Both the position numbers and the translations under genes were made by a program. Shown piece by piece: positions 28,601 to 38,051 of a stretch of 64,000 nucleotides of DNA (its first letter is position 1; each line of letters begins with the position of its first letter). Below the pieces are notes generated by a model. That model worked only from the letters and a program-made list of their open reading frames with translations, had not been told where the DNA came from and did not search any database. The stretch lies in assembly GCF_007991635.1 (NCBI RefSeq), contig NZ_BJYS01000028.1, positions 43,880-107,879 on the forward strand, in the 5' to 3' direction. This DNA comes from Adhaeribacter aerolatus (GTDB taxonomy: Bacteria > Bacteroidota > Bacteroidia > Cytophagales > Hymenobacteraceae).

Positions 28601-30041
28601 TCGGTTTAAACATTTTTCCTTCGATGCCCACCAGCGCCAGGATGGGCAAATACACAATCAGAATAATAATCTGGCCGAAGGAAGCAAAACCCATCATGCG
28701 GCTGGCCGAATCGTACACCTCCACATCCATCTGTTCCTGGTTTAAGCGGGTAATACCCAAGTGGTGATGTTTGCTTAACTGGAGCCGGTGGATGACGCTT
28801 TCCACAATTATTACGGCCCCGTCTACAATCAAACCAAAATCCAACGCGCCCAAACTCATGAGGTTACCCGATACGCCAAACACGTTCATGAGCGAAATGG
28901 CAAACAGCATGGCCAGCGGAATAACCGAAGCTACCAGAAAGCCGGCCCGCAGATTACCCAACAACAATACCAGCACAAATACCACAATTAACGCGCCTTC
29001 GGCCAGGTTTTTCTCGACGGTACTAATGGCCCGGTTTACGAGTTTGGTTCGGTCCAGGAAGGGTTCAATTTTTACACCCTCGGGTAAGGTTTTCTGGATT
29101 TCGGCAATTTTAGCTTTTACATCTTTTATTACTTTAGAAGAATTTTCGCCTTTCAGCATCATCACAATACCGCCGGCCACTTCGCCCTGGTCGTCCTTCA
29201 CCATGGCACCGTAGCGGATGGCCGAACCCTCGCGCACGGTGGCAATATCGCGGATGAGCACCGGCACGCCGGCAGATGTTTCTTTTACCACAATACGGCC
29301 AATATCTTCTTTGCTTTTCACCAGCCCTTCGGTCCGGATAAAATAAGCATTGGGGTCTTTTTCGATGTAAGCGCCCCCGGCATTGGCGTTGTTGTTTTCC
29401 AGGGCATCAAAAACTTCGGTAATGGTAATGTTCATCGAACGCAGTTTCGGGGAGTTAATGGCTACCTCATACTGCTTCAGTTTACCACCAAAACTGCTTA
29501 CTTCGGCCACACCGGGGGTGCCGAGCAGTTGCCGCCGCACCAGCCAATCCTGAATGGTGCGCAATTCGGTAGCTGAATATTTACTTTCGTAACCTTTGGT
29601 GGGGTGAATTTCATACTGGTAAATTTCGCCCAGACCGGTGGTAACCGGCGCTAATGTAGGCGTTCCCACGCCGGGCGGAATTTGTTCTTCGGCTTCTTTT
29701 AGCTTTTCGGTTATTTGCTGGCGGGCCCAGTAAATATCGGTTTCTTCTGTAAACACCACCGTTACTAACGACAAGCCAAACCGGGAAAAAGAGCGAATCT
29801 CAATAATTCCCGGTACACTGGCCACTGATAGCTCTACCGGGAAAGAAATAAGCCGTTCTACCTCCTGGGCACCCAGCGAAGGCGACACGGTAATTACCTG
29901 CACCTGGTTATTCGTGATATCGGGCACAGCATCAATTGGGAGCCGGCTCAGGTTATAAATGCCCCAACCCACCAGGGCCAGGGTCATCAAACCGATAATT
30001 AATTTATTTTTTATAGAAAATAGGATAATCTTATTCAGCAT
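25686..30041 (-). CDS. CzcA/CusA-type heavy-metal RND pump fused to a TolC-like outer-membrane channel
   Basis: I start at the ATG at 30041 (LNKIILFSIKNKLIIG, the normal family start), giving about 1451 residues. Residues 1 to about 1050 are a full heavy-metal RND proton antiporter with 12 membrane segments. Its TM4 carries the D-x5-D-x6-E pattern (DFGLIVDGAVIIVE) typical of CzcA/CnrA-like divalent-cation pumps; CusA (Cu/Ag) differs here. After the last pump helix comes a basic stretch and a hydrophobic segment ending in ASAQ, which resembles a signal peptide, and then about 390 residues of TolC-family outer-membrane factor. Such fusions occur in Bacteroidota. The partner adaptor is the next gene. 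Likely substrates: Zn, Co, Cd or Ni. Confidence 0.93.
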   Translation of the reverse strand: MLNKIILFSIKNKLIIGLMTLALVGWGIYNLSRLPIDAVPDITNNQVQVITVSPSLGAQEVERLISFPVELSVASVPGIIEIRSFSRFGLSLVTVVFTEETDIYWARQQITEKLKEAEEQIPPGVGTPTLAPVTTGLGEIYQYEIHPTKGYESKYSATELRTIQDWLVRRQLLGTPGVAEVSSFGGKLKQYEVAINSPKLRSMNITITEVFDALENNNANAGGAYIEKDPNAYFIRTEGLVKSKEDIGRIVVKETSAGVPVLIRDIATVREGSAIRYGAMVKDDQGEVAGGIVMMLKGENSSKVIKDVKAKIAEIQKTLPEGVKIEPFLDRTKLVNRAISTVEKNLAEGALIVVFVLVLLLGNLRAGFLVASVIPLAMLFAISLMNVFGVSGNLMSLGALDFGLIVDGAVIIVESVIHRLQLSKHHHLGITRLNQEQMDVEVYDSASRMMGFASFGQIIILIVYLPILALVGIEGKMFKPMAQTVAFAILGAFLLSLTYVPMMASLVLSRRTEHKENISDKIMRAINRAYQPLLNLAMRLKGAVLLVAIGLFALSLFLFSRMGGEFIPSLDEGDFAIETRVLTGSSLNETIEVVQKASGLLKKTFPEVEKVVTKIGSAEVPTEPNPVELGDMIVVLKEQSEWTSAKNREELANKISETLSENLPQASFGVQQPIQMRFNELMTGARQDVVVKIYGEDLDTLAVYAEKLGKLISPVAGAQDLYIEKMTGLPQIMVGYNRENLAKYGLSINEVNRTVTAAFAGEEAGQVYEGEKRFDLVVRLDEQDRKDISDVQNLFVSNAAGFQIPLHQLATVEMKEGPNQIQRDGTKRRISVGFNVRNRDVQSIVDEIQGKVESKLKLPVGYAVTYGGQFQNLIEAKNRLSVAVPLALLLIFLLLFFAFKSIKQSILIFTAIPLSAIGGIFALLLRDMPFSISAGVGFIALFGVAVLNGIVMIGYFNQLKESGLTDLEEIIRKGTAARLRPIIMTATVASLGFLPMALSNSAGAEVQKPLATVVIGGLISATLLTLVVLPVIYYFSERGLRVKKVLVASMLVLGPLAASAQQRQPMPLAQVLQLAQENNGLIRKAGLEVEMRSALKKTALDLPKTYIDYSEGKLNSPYIDNRVGITQSFSAPGAYKAQKNLLNEQKLFSQKQLQTQQHELNYQVKSVYVRLAYLFEQNTLLQRQDSIFKMLERAADVKFRTGESGLLEKTTATTQRLELADRLRQNETEINVQMAGLNALVQAPEPLNILPEKLRREEGSNPVSPPELNHPLLGVYRQQVTVAEREQRAEKSKFSPDITLGYFNQSLTGTYEVDGGSQYYGRGDRFQGVEAGIALPLFFGAQSARVKAAGLREQIAQADLKNQEIQLQNNMKAALENQQRLRNSLDFYQTQVLVNANLALHQADKAYRNGEAGYLNYLQAADQVLRIRQNYLQLLLDYRLNLHQLEYLKGN

Positions 30042-30220
30042 CGAAATAAGGATTTTGACCTGACAGGCAGGAGCTAAGAAATATAAGAAAAGGCAGGTCG
30101 TATTCCGGCCGGAACCAACCTGATAAACTGCAGGAAAAGCAACAAAATCGCAATAAAGCGGCACCCAAATCGGTTGCTGGCTAACTGCTGCGTCAGGATT
30201 GCTTTTGCCCTAAACGGATG

Positions 30221-30604
30221 CTAGGAGACTCTTGGAGGTTGCCAGATAGTACCGGCAAAAGAATATTTTACCCTGGAAATGGGCTGTGGAAAATGTATGA
30301 TTTCGGAAAATTCGGGTACCTCAGCGGAATAATGGAAGCGAATGGAATTTACAAAATAATCGTAGGGCGAATTACCCATCTTTTTAAAAGGCAACGCTTC
30401 GTGGTTTTCGGACTGCATGTGTTGTGCATCCTTATAGTGCATTTTCAGGAAATCGAGCAAGCTTAAATTACCACCGGCGTTATCCTGGTGGCGCTGAAAA
30501 TGCTGAATGAGCGAGCTTATTTTGGAGATTTCGTGCAGATCAGAGTTAGGCAGCAAAGAGCCGATAAAAATATATACCGCAAAATATACCGCTCTTAATC
30601 TCAA
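30221..30604 (-). CDS. Small exported protein upstream of the metal-efflux genes
   Basis: The open frame runs from 30649, but no ATG occurs before mid-protein. I suggest the TTG at 30604, which gives a short basic start and hydrophobic segment (RLRAVYFAVYIFIGSLLP) resembling a signal peptide. The mature part has LHEISKISSLIQHFQRHQ and LLDFLKMHYKD, followed by a His-rich section (HMQSENHEALPFKK). From memory, Bacteroidota metal-RND operons often begin with a small exported His-containing protein of this layout; function unknown, possibly metal binding. It lies about 180 bases upstream of the pump gene in the same direction. The start codon is the least certain part. Confidence 0.65.
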   Translation of the reverse strand: MRLRAVYFAVYIFIGSLLPNSDLHEISKISSLIQHFQRHQDNAGGNLSLLDFLKMHYKDAQHMQSENHEALPFKKMGNSPYDYFVNSIRFHYSAEVPEFSEIIHFPQPISRVKYSFAGTIWQPPRVS

Positions 30605-30851
30605 GGCATTATTTATTTTCGGTTCAAAAATAAAGATTAAACCGTACAATAAAAAATATAGGGTAACTTAGGATTTAATTAATTTAGTAAGGCTAAATAT
30701 TGGTTCGGCTTAAATCCGTTAGCCAGCCACTTTCCTCAGGCGGCAAATCACTGCTGCTCCGGCACATAAATTTACATGAAATAAGTTAAATTCTCTCCGC
30801 AAACACCAAATAGGTTACCGCCCTTAAACGATAAATTTACTTTAAAATAAT

Positions 30852-30880
30852 AGCAGGAAGTAGTAAATGTACTTCCTGCT
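30852..30880. terminator. Terminator after the giant secreted protein gene
   Basis: A perfect 11-base stem (30852-30862 and 30870-30880, AGCAGGAAGTA) with a 7-base loop, 20 bases past the stop codon of the minus-strand gene and followed on that strand by ATTATTTT. Confidence 0.75.
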
Positions 30881-30899
30881 GAAAGCTAAATACCAGAAG

Positions 30900-33800
30900 T
30901 TAATCCTTCACCAATTTTATTGATTTACTTGTTTGTGGTAGCTGAATGCGGAGATAATAAATTCCTTTAACCAAATCTTCGGGCAGTGGTAGTTTTAAAC
31001 TATTATTTCCCTGGATCAAGTGTTTTTCCGTCGACCATATTTGTTTGCCATTTATATCATGCAAGGTAATATTGCCAATCTGGTTTATTCTGGATTCTAT
31101 TAGAACCTCAACGGATTGCTTAAAAGGATTTGGGTAAGCAACAAGCCAATTACTTTCCTCTTTAAAGGTAATAACCTTAGGGCCATAGTAGGTGGCATTA
31201 CCGTTTAAATCTACTTGTTTTAAGCGATAATACCGGGTGCCCCATTTACCGGTTTCGGTATCGGTGTACTGGTAGTTTTGTATGGTGCGGGCATCAGCAT
31301 CTTTACTTTGTACAAAACCCAGCGATCGGTAATCCTTTCCATTGGCAGATACTTCTACATAAAAACCCTGATTGTCTATTTCCATTGCGGTTTTCCAGGT
31401 GATGACAGCATTATTACCCTGGGTGATTGCCTTTAAAGCTGTTAAGGTTACCGGTAAGGTTGTAATTTCTTTGCCTCCCAAAGCAAAATCAGAGAATCCG
31501 GTTAAACCGGTACGGCTAATTACCGGGCTGGTAAGGCTACCCGTAGCGGCGGCATAGGTCCCGTGCAAATTCCAGGGCTGTGTACTATTGCCCCGCTTTA
31601 GCACCATAAAGTTTTCCAGGTTATTTATCCCGGCTAAATTAGTAGCCTCAAAGGTGGCATTATAAACCCCGCCGGTCAGGGCTTCTGCGTCGGTATTGCC
31701 AGCCGTAATGGTCCAATAGCCCGAAGTACCAATATTGTTAATCACAAATTCTTCCTGGTTGCTGTTGCGGTCGGTTAGCGGCAGTCCTCTCTTACCCGGA
31801 TCAGCCACTATAAACTCGGCGGTCAAGGTGCCCCCGGATGGCGCCGTTGTGTACTGAATGGTGGCCATCCGCCGGGTGGTGCCTGTACCTACCGGGAACT
31901 GAATACCCGAGCCAGTACTGGCCGGTATCCAGCGTTTAAGCTTGCCCAAAACCATACCGGTACCAATTACTTCTACTGATCCGGGAGCGGCCGCACCCGT
32001 ACCCACAGTTAAAATATTGCCATTGGCATTAATAATACTGTTTTCGAGGCGTAACGTATTGGCAACCGTGGTAGGTCCGCTTAAGGTAAAACCTGCCGGA
32101 TTACTGATGATTAAATTATAAAAAGACGTAAGAGAACTGCTCTGGGCTGCGGTACCGCTAAACTTAACCGTTAGGGTACTTAAATCATAAGTGCTGAATT
32201 TATACTGGTCTATATAATCCGAAGGGGCCAGGATGCGGGTTACCTCTATGGTGCCGGAGCCCGCTAAAGTGCCTTCCGGAGCGGCATTATTCACCACCAC
32301 GGTCTCATCCGGCTTAAGCACACTCCCGGTCTCCAGGGTTAAATTATTTACTACATTTATATTGGTAGCTACCTGTACCCGGGCATTGCTATTAGCGATA
32401 CTTAAGTTGTAAAACGAAGTTTCAGCCGTACCATTAATCAGCTGGGCGGTAATTCCATCAAAGTTTACGGTGTTGTTTTCAATAGTTAACACCCCATTGT
32501 TGGTGAAATTACCTTTAATATTTATATCTGTTTCGAGGGTAGTGGAATCGTTAATAATTACGTTATAAAAATTTGTAGTACCCATGCCCTGAATAACCGA
32601 GGCCGCAGGATTAAAGTTAAAAGTTGCCGTATTACCATTCAGGATACCATCGTTGATAAAGTTTCCTTTTAAGCTATGGTTAAGGTTGGTACCGGCATTG
32701 AGGGAGCTGCCGGGCTTTATAATTAATTCATCGGCAATATTCCAGCCCAGTGGCGGCGTAATACCGGCCGGATGGGTATTGGCTATTTCGATATTGGTTA
32801 AGTCGGTGGGGCTGCTGGCGATGGTAACCTGACCGTTGCCGCCAAAACGGACAGTACCCGAACTGTTTAAAGTAGTACCTAATGCCAAAGTCTGGGCTGC
32901 GTCAGGAATAAAGTTAAGTACTCCGGTGCTGGTTACGGTACCTTCATTCACGAAGGGTCCATGAAAATAATGAGTGGAATTACCGCCATGAAAAGCCGCG
33001 CCATTTACCACTTTAAACAATCCAAAAACCGTCCAATCGGCACTGGCCGTAATCCCGGCATTATTATTAATGACCACCGAAACGTAAGTTGGCGTACTGG
33101 TTGAATTTAAGATGGGCGCTACATTACCATTAAAATAAGTAATACCTGAAGCGGTAGTAGTAAAGGTTCCGAGCAACTGAATTGTTTGCTGTTTTAAGCC
33201 AGAGAACGTGGTGCTGCCATTACTGGACATGCTGCCGGTATTGGTTACATTGCCCGAAAAGGTAGAAGCATGGGTGCCGGCAGTGATGCTGCCAGAATTA
33301 TAAAAATTATTATTGACGGTAAAAGAACCGGAATTCAGGGTATAGCTTCCGGTAATGGTAAGATCATTGAATACCAAGGGACCATCGGTAGTTTTAGAAG
33401 ATCCGGCCAATATTACGGTGCCGCTTCCCGGATTAAAAGTGCCATTATTTGCCAGATTACCCTGAGCGGTTAGCGTATAAGAACCAGCATGGAGGGTAGC
33501 CCCATTATGAATGGTTAAATTTCCTTTAACGGTTGTAGAGCCGGTTAAAGTTTTAGCATTGGTGTTGCCATTCTGAATAACCAGGTGCCCGTAACTGATG
33601 CGGGCTACGTTTTGGGTACCGATACCATTGTAATAGACCGTACTGGTGTTATCTAAATAGTGCGCATTAAAGTTGGCCGGGAAATTAGTAGCCCCGCTCA
33701 AATACAAAGCTGTATTCGGTCCAAAAGCAATATTACCGCCCACAGCGCTTCTGGTAAAAGTAAATTCACCCAAGTCCAGTGCGCCGGCTTCCACGACCAG

Positions 33801-36800
33801 ATTGGCATTTAAAATCAGGTTGCCGGTTAAAGTTACCCGGCCGCCGGCTTTGTTAATTGTTAAATAATTAAAAGTAGTAGCACTAATGGTTTGATTATTG
33901 GTTCCGGCTAATTTAATAATGCCCGAATTAGGCAAAAAGGTACCATTATTAATCCAGTTACCATTAATGGTGTGCTCATTACCGCCCCCATTAAAAATAG
34001 TACCGGCACCTATTTCAACATTACCGGTTACGGCTAAATTGCCGTTGGTAAGAAAGTTACCCCCGGAGGCTAACGATAAATTTCCGGCGATGGCGGCAGG
34101 GCTAGTCAGCATAGCCGTACCACCGGTTTTATTTATAACTAAATTATGGTAGGCAATATTTCCGGCTACAGATTGGTTGCCACTGCCATTATAAGTAGTA
34201 GTACCGGTACCGGATGTAAAATTGCCATTGGTATACAGAAAGTCCTGGCCAATTTTTAAATTGCCGGCCCCGGAAAAAGTGATATTAGCGTTACCCGACT
34301 GGGTTAATGAATAAGCCACCGTAACAGTGCCCAACCCAATGGAAAGATTGATGGCCTGCCCGGTGGTGCCATCGCTTAAGCTTAAATCGCCGCCAATTGC
34401 TAAAGTTTGATTTCCTACCACCAAGGCATGGGTGGCATTACCAGACCAGACACCATTCAGGTTACCCGCTACGGTTAAATCGCCCCCGGATAAAGTTAAG
34501 ACTGCATTTTTCGCACTGCCAAACTGAATACTTTTAACCGAAGCATTGCTGGTAATTACCGGTTGGTTAATAAAATTTCCTCCCCCAATATCTACAATGT
34601 CGGTGGAAAGGGGTACACGGGCAGTGGTCGTTCCTTCTACAGCTACCCAATTCGCAGGATCATGCCAGTTATTGCTGGTAGCACCCGTCCATTGCATTAC
34701 CATGTTATCACCGGAAAGCGTCCATTGACCCGTTAGGCTGGCCAACCCCGTCTGCTCCACCCAGTTGTCGGTAGTATTGTTAGCTGTTCTAGCAGCCCTG
34801 CTCCAGGAAGTGCCGTAGTTCCAAAGCGTAATCACATCTTCGGCGTTACCGTTTAACTCCTCGTCCTGGTAATGCAACCGCAAAGCCGCAGCCGTATATG
34901 TGCCATTCGGTACCGAAACTGAATAAACCCGGTTAATGGCCCCACCAAACGGAAAGCTCCTTACATCGCCAACTTTAACGGTAACCGTTACGGCGGTTAT
35001 GCCGGTGGCAGTGCCAAAAGTTACGGTATTAAATGGGCTTTCGAAAGCATAAGCTGTACCGGCATTAAAGGCGTGGGTACGGGTAATGGTGCCTAAAATA
35101 ATGCCGGTTCCGGTACGCGCTCCGGTAATGGTAATTACATTAGCACCCGTATTGATTTTCCCGGCTGTCATGTTAACAGTAGCTGCTGTTACATTGTTGT
35201 TTAAACTAATGGTATTGCCGGCGGTACTTTTGTTAACCGTTAAGGCAGCAAAAGTAGAAGCACCGGTAATCTGGGCATCATCCGGACCAGCAAATTGGAT
35301 GATACCGGCATCAGCGGTAAAAGCACCGTTGTTCAGCCAGTTTCCTTTAATAGTATGGGTAAAGTTACCGGCCTTAAACGTAACGCCGCTATTAATTTGC
35401 AAGTTACCGTTGGTCGTAAAACCGCTTAACCCGGTTTTGGTACCCGTTCCAGCTAAAATTAAGGTATGGTAAGTGGTTCCGGCTATATTTTGGGTGCTGC
35501 CATTATACTCCACTGTGTTCGGCCCGGAAGTAGCCACATCAAAGGTTCCGGCCGCAATGGTAAAGGAATTGGCAATACCCAAACTGGCATTGGCCGCTAA
35601 CTGTAGTTTGGTTCCGTTTAAAGCAACATTAAATAATTTATGTGCGCCGGCATACGCAGAAGTGCCCGTAAAGGAAATATTGCCGGCGGTAGCCGTTAAA
35701 ACGCCAATGCCACTAAAATCAGACTTAATGCTGAAACTGCTGCTGGTAGTTATAGTTCCGATAATGCGCAAGGCATTAAAATTGAGACTAGAACTGGAGG
35801 CAGCGCTTATGGTTTTGCCAGTACCCGAAAACAAAACGGTGCCGTTGGTAAGGTTAAAAGCATTAGACGCAGTGTTGCTAACGTTTAAATTTCCGGTAAG
35901 CGTCAGGTCGCTGGCAGAGCTTGTGGTGCCCGTAATGGTAAGGTTATCAAAGGAAATATCAAGGCCACTGATTGTTTTACCCGTTCCGGTCATGGTTAAG
36001 GTGCCACTGGTTGCGGCGCCGTTAACCTCCGCCGCGTGTATAAAAGTACCGGCCCCACTGGTAGCCAGGTTACCAGCCACCGTAATATTAGCAGCTTTAC
36101 CTTTGATACTGCCGGTAATGTTTAAATTATTAAAAACAGTATGTGCAGTACCCCCAATTGCTTTGCCGGTACCTCCTAAAATTATGGTGCTGGTATTGCC
36201 GGTAAAAGTACCGGAACTTATCCAATCACCATCCAGGTTGTGGGTAAAGGCTCCGCCGTTAAAGGTGGTGTTTGCCCCCAGTACTAAATTCCCGTTTATG
36301 GTAATATTCTGGCCCGCGGTAAAGCTTACCGACGTACCTGCCCCAACCGAACTGGTTAAATTACCGGCAATGGTAAAAGGTAGGTTAGGCATGGTTTTAA
36401 CGGCCGCACCACTCCCGGAGCTTAAAGTTAAGTTGCCATAAGCCTCGCCCGTAATTGTTTGGTTGGTGCCCCCGTATTCGATGGTACTGCTCACCCCAAA
36501 AATGCGGGTTACAAAATTGGCCGGAAAGGTATTGGTACCCCCAATTTTAAGGATAGCGCCATTAGAAATATTAACAGTACCGCCCGCCGTGGTAGTACCC
36601 CGGTTGGCGGTAAAATTACCCAAATCTAATGTGCCATTATTCACCAATAATTTACCGTCGGCGGCGCTTGATGCCGAAAAAGAAATATTACTAGTTAAGG
36701 TTTTAGTTGTGCCGCCACTTATTACCAGGGTAGAATAAGCCTTGTTGTTTGAAAAAGCCGCAATGGTTTGGGAGCGATCAGAAGCTGCAAATTCTACAGT

Positions 36801-37556
36801 GCTACCCGCATAAACGGTAGTTGGCGCAATAGTATAATTGCCGGCATAACTGGCAGTTTTTATTTTAATTGTTCCGGTAGAACCAAGGTTAAAGGCAGCA
36901 CCCGTAAGCGTTACCAGATAAGTAGCCGGATCGAAAGTGCCCGAAACAGAAAAATTTCTGGTTACTGTTATTCCGTTATTTAAGGTGGTATTACTGCCTT
37001 GGTTTACCACCAGGTCCATAAAGGTAGTGGCCCCGCTAATGACTTGGGTAATTCCGTTTAAAATGACCGTAGCGTAGTAAGTTTTATTCCCACTCCGGCC
37101 CGTAGCAGTTTGGTACCCACCCTCGTTGTTCCAGTTACCGCCTACATAGAAGGCCGCCGCCGTATTACTGATAGTTCCGTTGGTCGCAATGGTTACATCG
37201 CCGGTTACCTTAAAAATGGTTTTATAGTTTAGTAAAGAAAAACTGGCCGCTTTAGTGCCACCTAAGGTTAAAGATCTTATGGTGGTGGTACTACCAAAAA
37301 CCGGGTTATAGGTACCGGTAAAATTAGCATCTCCAATAAAAACATCTGAGGCAGCAGTGGGTACCCCGTTGGTCCAGTTGGCAGCAGTATACCATCCGTT
37401 ACTACTGGTTCCTTTCCAGCTGGTAATCGTTTGAGCAAAACTTTCCACCTGAGAAAAAAAAGTACAAAACCATAAAACCAGTACAAGTGCTTTCCACGCT
37501 GAAATCAATTTTATTAGTCTTTTTCCTGAAGGGTAGATTTTAATCATATTTTTCAC
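30900..37556 (-). CDS. Giant repetitive surface/secreted protein with type IX sorting domain
   Basis: A 2218-residue exported protein. A signal peptide ends near residue 42 (FFSQVESFAQ); an in-frame ATG three codons downstream (37547) is an equally good start. Most of the chain is a beta-solenoid-like array of degenerate repeats rich in Gly, Asn, Thr and Ser. Each has a phrase such as GTGKTISG, then F(N/D)NLTITG, then a GNLTS-like strand; I can pick out more than ten copies. The NW/ANW phrases (AANWTNGVP, PANWVAVEG) recur near 55 and about 1000. The last ~80 residues (YPNPFKQSVEVLIESR to KLVKD) are a type A type IX secretion sorting domain, so the protein should be exported across the outer membrane. 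Probable adhesin or matrix protein; no catalytic motif is visible. Confidence 0.88.
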   Translation of the reverse strand: MKNMIKIYPSGKRLIKLISAWKALVLVLWFCTFFSQVESFAQTITSWKGTSSNGWYTAANWTNGVPTAASDVFIGDANFTGTYNPVFGSTTTIRSLTLGGTKAASFSLLNYKTIFKVTGDVTIATNGTISNTAAAFYVGGNWNNEGGYQTATGRSGNKTYYATVILNGITQVISGATTFMDLVVNQGSNTTLNNGITVTRNFSVSGTFDPATYLVTLTGAAFNLGSTGTIKIKTASYAGNYTIAPTTVYAGSTVEFAASDRSQTIAAFSNNKAYSTLVISGGTTKTLTSNISFSASSAADGKLLVNNGTLDLGNFTANRGTTTAGGTVNISNGAILKIGGTNTFPANFVTRIFGVSSTIEYGGTNQTITGEAYGNLTLSSGSGAAVKTMPNLPFTIAGNLTSSVGAGTSVSFTAGQNITINGNLVLGANTTFNGGAFTHNLDGDWISSGTFTGNTSTIILGGTGKAIGGTAHTVFNNLNITGSIKGKAANITVAGNLATSGAGTFIHAAEVNGAATSGTLTMTGTGKTISGLDISFDNLTITGTTSSASDLTLTGNLNVSNTASNAFNLTNGTVLFSGTGKTISAASSSSLNFNALRIIGTITTSSSFSIKSDFSGIGVLTATAGNISFTGTSAYAGAHKLFNVALNGTKLQLAANASLGIANSFTIAAGTFDVATSGPNTVEYNGSTQNIAGTTYHTLILAGTGTKTGLSGFTTNGNLQINSGVTFKAGNFTHTIKGNWLNNGAFTADAGIIQFAGPDDAQITGASTFAALTVNKSTAGNTISLNNNVTAATVNMTAGKINTGANVITITGARTGTGIILGTITRTHAFNAGTAYAFESPFNTVTFGTATGITAVTVTVKVGDVRSFPFGGAINRVYSVSVPNGTYTAAALRLHYQDEELNGNAEDVITLWNYGTSWSRAARTANNTTDNWVEQTGLASLTGQWTLSGDNMVMQWTGATSNNWHDPANWVAVEGTTTARVPLSTDIVDIGGGNFINQPVITSNASVKSIQFGSAKNAVLTLSGGDLTVAGNLNGVWSGNATHALVVGNQTLAIGGDLSLSDGTTGQAINLSIGLGTVTVAYSLTQSGNANITFSGAGNLKIGQDFLYTNGNFTSGTGTTTYNGSGNQSVAGNIAYHNLVINKTGGTAMLTSPAAIAGNLSLASGGNFLTNGNLAVTGNVEIGAGTIFNGGGNEHTINGNWINNGTFLPNSGIIKLAGTNNQTISATTFNYLTINKAGGRVTLTGNLILNANLVVEAGALDLGEFTFTRSAVGGNIAFGPNTALYLSGATNFPANFNAHYLDNTSTVYYNGIGTQNVARISYGHLVIQNGNTNAKTLTGSTTVKGNLTIHNGATLHAGSYTLTAQGNLANNGTFNPGSGTVILAGSSKTTDGPLVFNDLTITGSYTLNSGSFTVNNNFYNSGSITAGTHASTFSGNVTNTGSMSSNGSTTFSGLKQQTIQLLGTFTTTASGITYFNGNVAPILNSTSTPTYVSVVINNNAGITASADWTVFGLFKVVNGAAFHGGNSTHYFHGPFVNEGTVTSTGVLNFIPDAAQTLALGTTLNSSGTVRFGGNGQVTIASSPTDLTNIEIANTHPAGITPPLGWNIADELIIKPGSSLNAGTNLNHSLKGNFINDGILNGNTATFNFNPAASVIQGMGTTNFYNVIINDSTTLETDINIKGNFTNNGVLTIENNTVNFDGITAQLINGTAETSFYNLSIANSNARVQVATNINVVNNLTLETGSVLKPDETVVVNNAAPEGTLAGSGTIEVTRILAPSDYIDQYKFSTYDLSTLTVKFSGTAAQSSSLTSFYNLIISNPAGFTLSGPTTVANTLRLENSIINANGNILTVGTGAAAPGSVEVIGTGMVLGKLKRWIPASTGSGIQFPVGTGTTRRMATIQYTTAPSGGTLTAEFIVADPGKRGLPLTDRNSNQEEFVINNIGTSGYWTITAGNTDAEALTGGVYNATFEATNLAGINNLENFMVLKRGNSTQPWNLHGTYAAATGSLTSPVISRTGLTGFSDFALGGKEITTLPVTLTALKAITQGNNAVITWKTAMEIDNQGFYVEVSANGKDYRSLGFVQSKDADARTIQNYQYTDTETGKWGTRYYRLKQVDLNGNATYYGPKVITFKEESNWLVAYPNPFKQSVEVLIESRINQIGNITLHDINGKQIWSTEKHLIQGNNSLKLPLPEDLVKGIYYLRIQLPQTSKSIKLVKD

Positions 37557-37748
37557 TTATTTATTTATTCAAATAATATCTGTTTGCTAAAAATATTCAC
37601 CAAAGCACCTTAGGCGCAGTAAGCAACCATTGGCTGGAAAGCCTGCTATAAGAAACAAGCCAGGTATAAAGAAGGATAAAATCGGGTAAATCATCTGGTG
37701 AATAATACTTTCGTCGATTTGTAAAGACTGGGAGCGGAAAGTTCGTAA

Positions 37749-38051
37749 CTAATTATAGTGCATAATTTCATCAGGCTGAAGACCCATGTACTGCCGATAA
37801 TTATTGCCGTTTAAGGCCCCATAATGCCTAAAGCCAGCCGGGTTTAAAAACCTTAACGAAGATATACAAATACCCGAAACACTGTTAAAATTGGCATTGT
37901 GCGCCAAATATCCCGCTTTATCATTACTGAGGTCGGCAAGCGCACTAGTTATTCTATTGGGGGTAAGTTGTTTAACATCTTCGGCATAAATCCGAACAGG
38001 AATAGATAAAAGAAAAAATACCAGCAGTTGTAATAGTTTTATCATAAACAA
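37749..38051 (-). pseudogene. Truncated N-terminal remnant of a large secreted protein
   Basis: Begins with a good signal peptide (IKLLQLLVFFLLSIPVRIYAE), then reads KQLTPNRITSALADLSNDKAGYLAHNANF and a segment ending NPAGFRHYGA, and stops after DEIMHYN. From memory, large Cytophagales secreted proteins with type IX sorting domains open with the same layout (KQLTPN..., AGYLAHDANF, FLKPAGF, GETLYYG) and go on for hundreds of residues. Here the frame ends at the GETLYYG position and I find no continuation in any frame before the next gene. It may be a dead remnant or a short secreted peptide. It lies about 190 bases upstream of the giant repeat gene. Confidence 0.5.

Noticed and set aside
35473..36441. 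Long antisense open frame (322 codons) opposite the giant repeat protein, with several similar neighbours
   Set aside because: The repetitive Gly/Thr/Asn codons of the real gene leave the opposite strand free of stops; the products are low-complexity Val/Pro/Leu/Lys chains with no domain.
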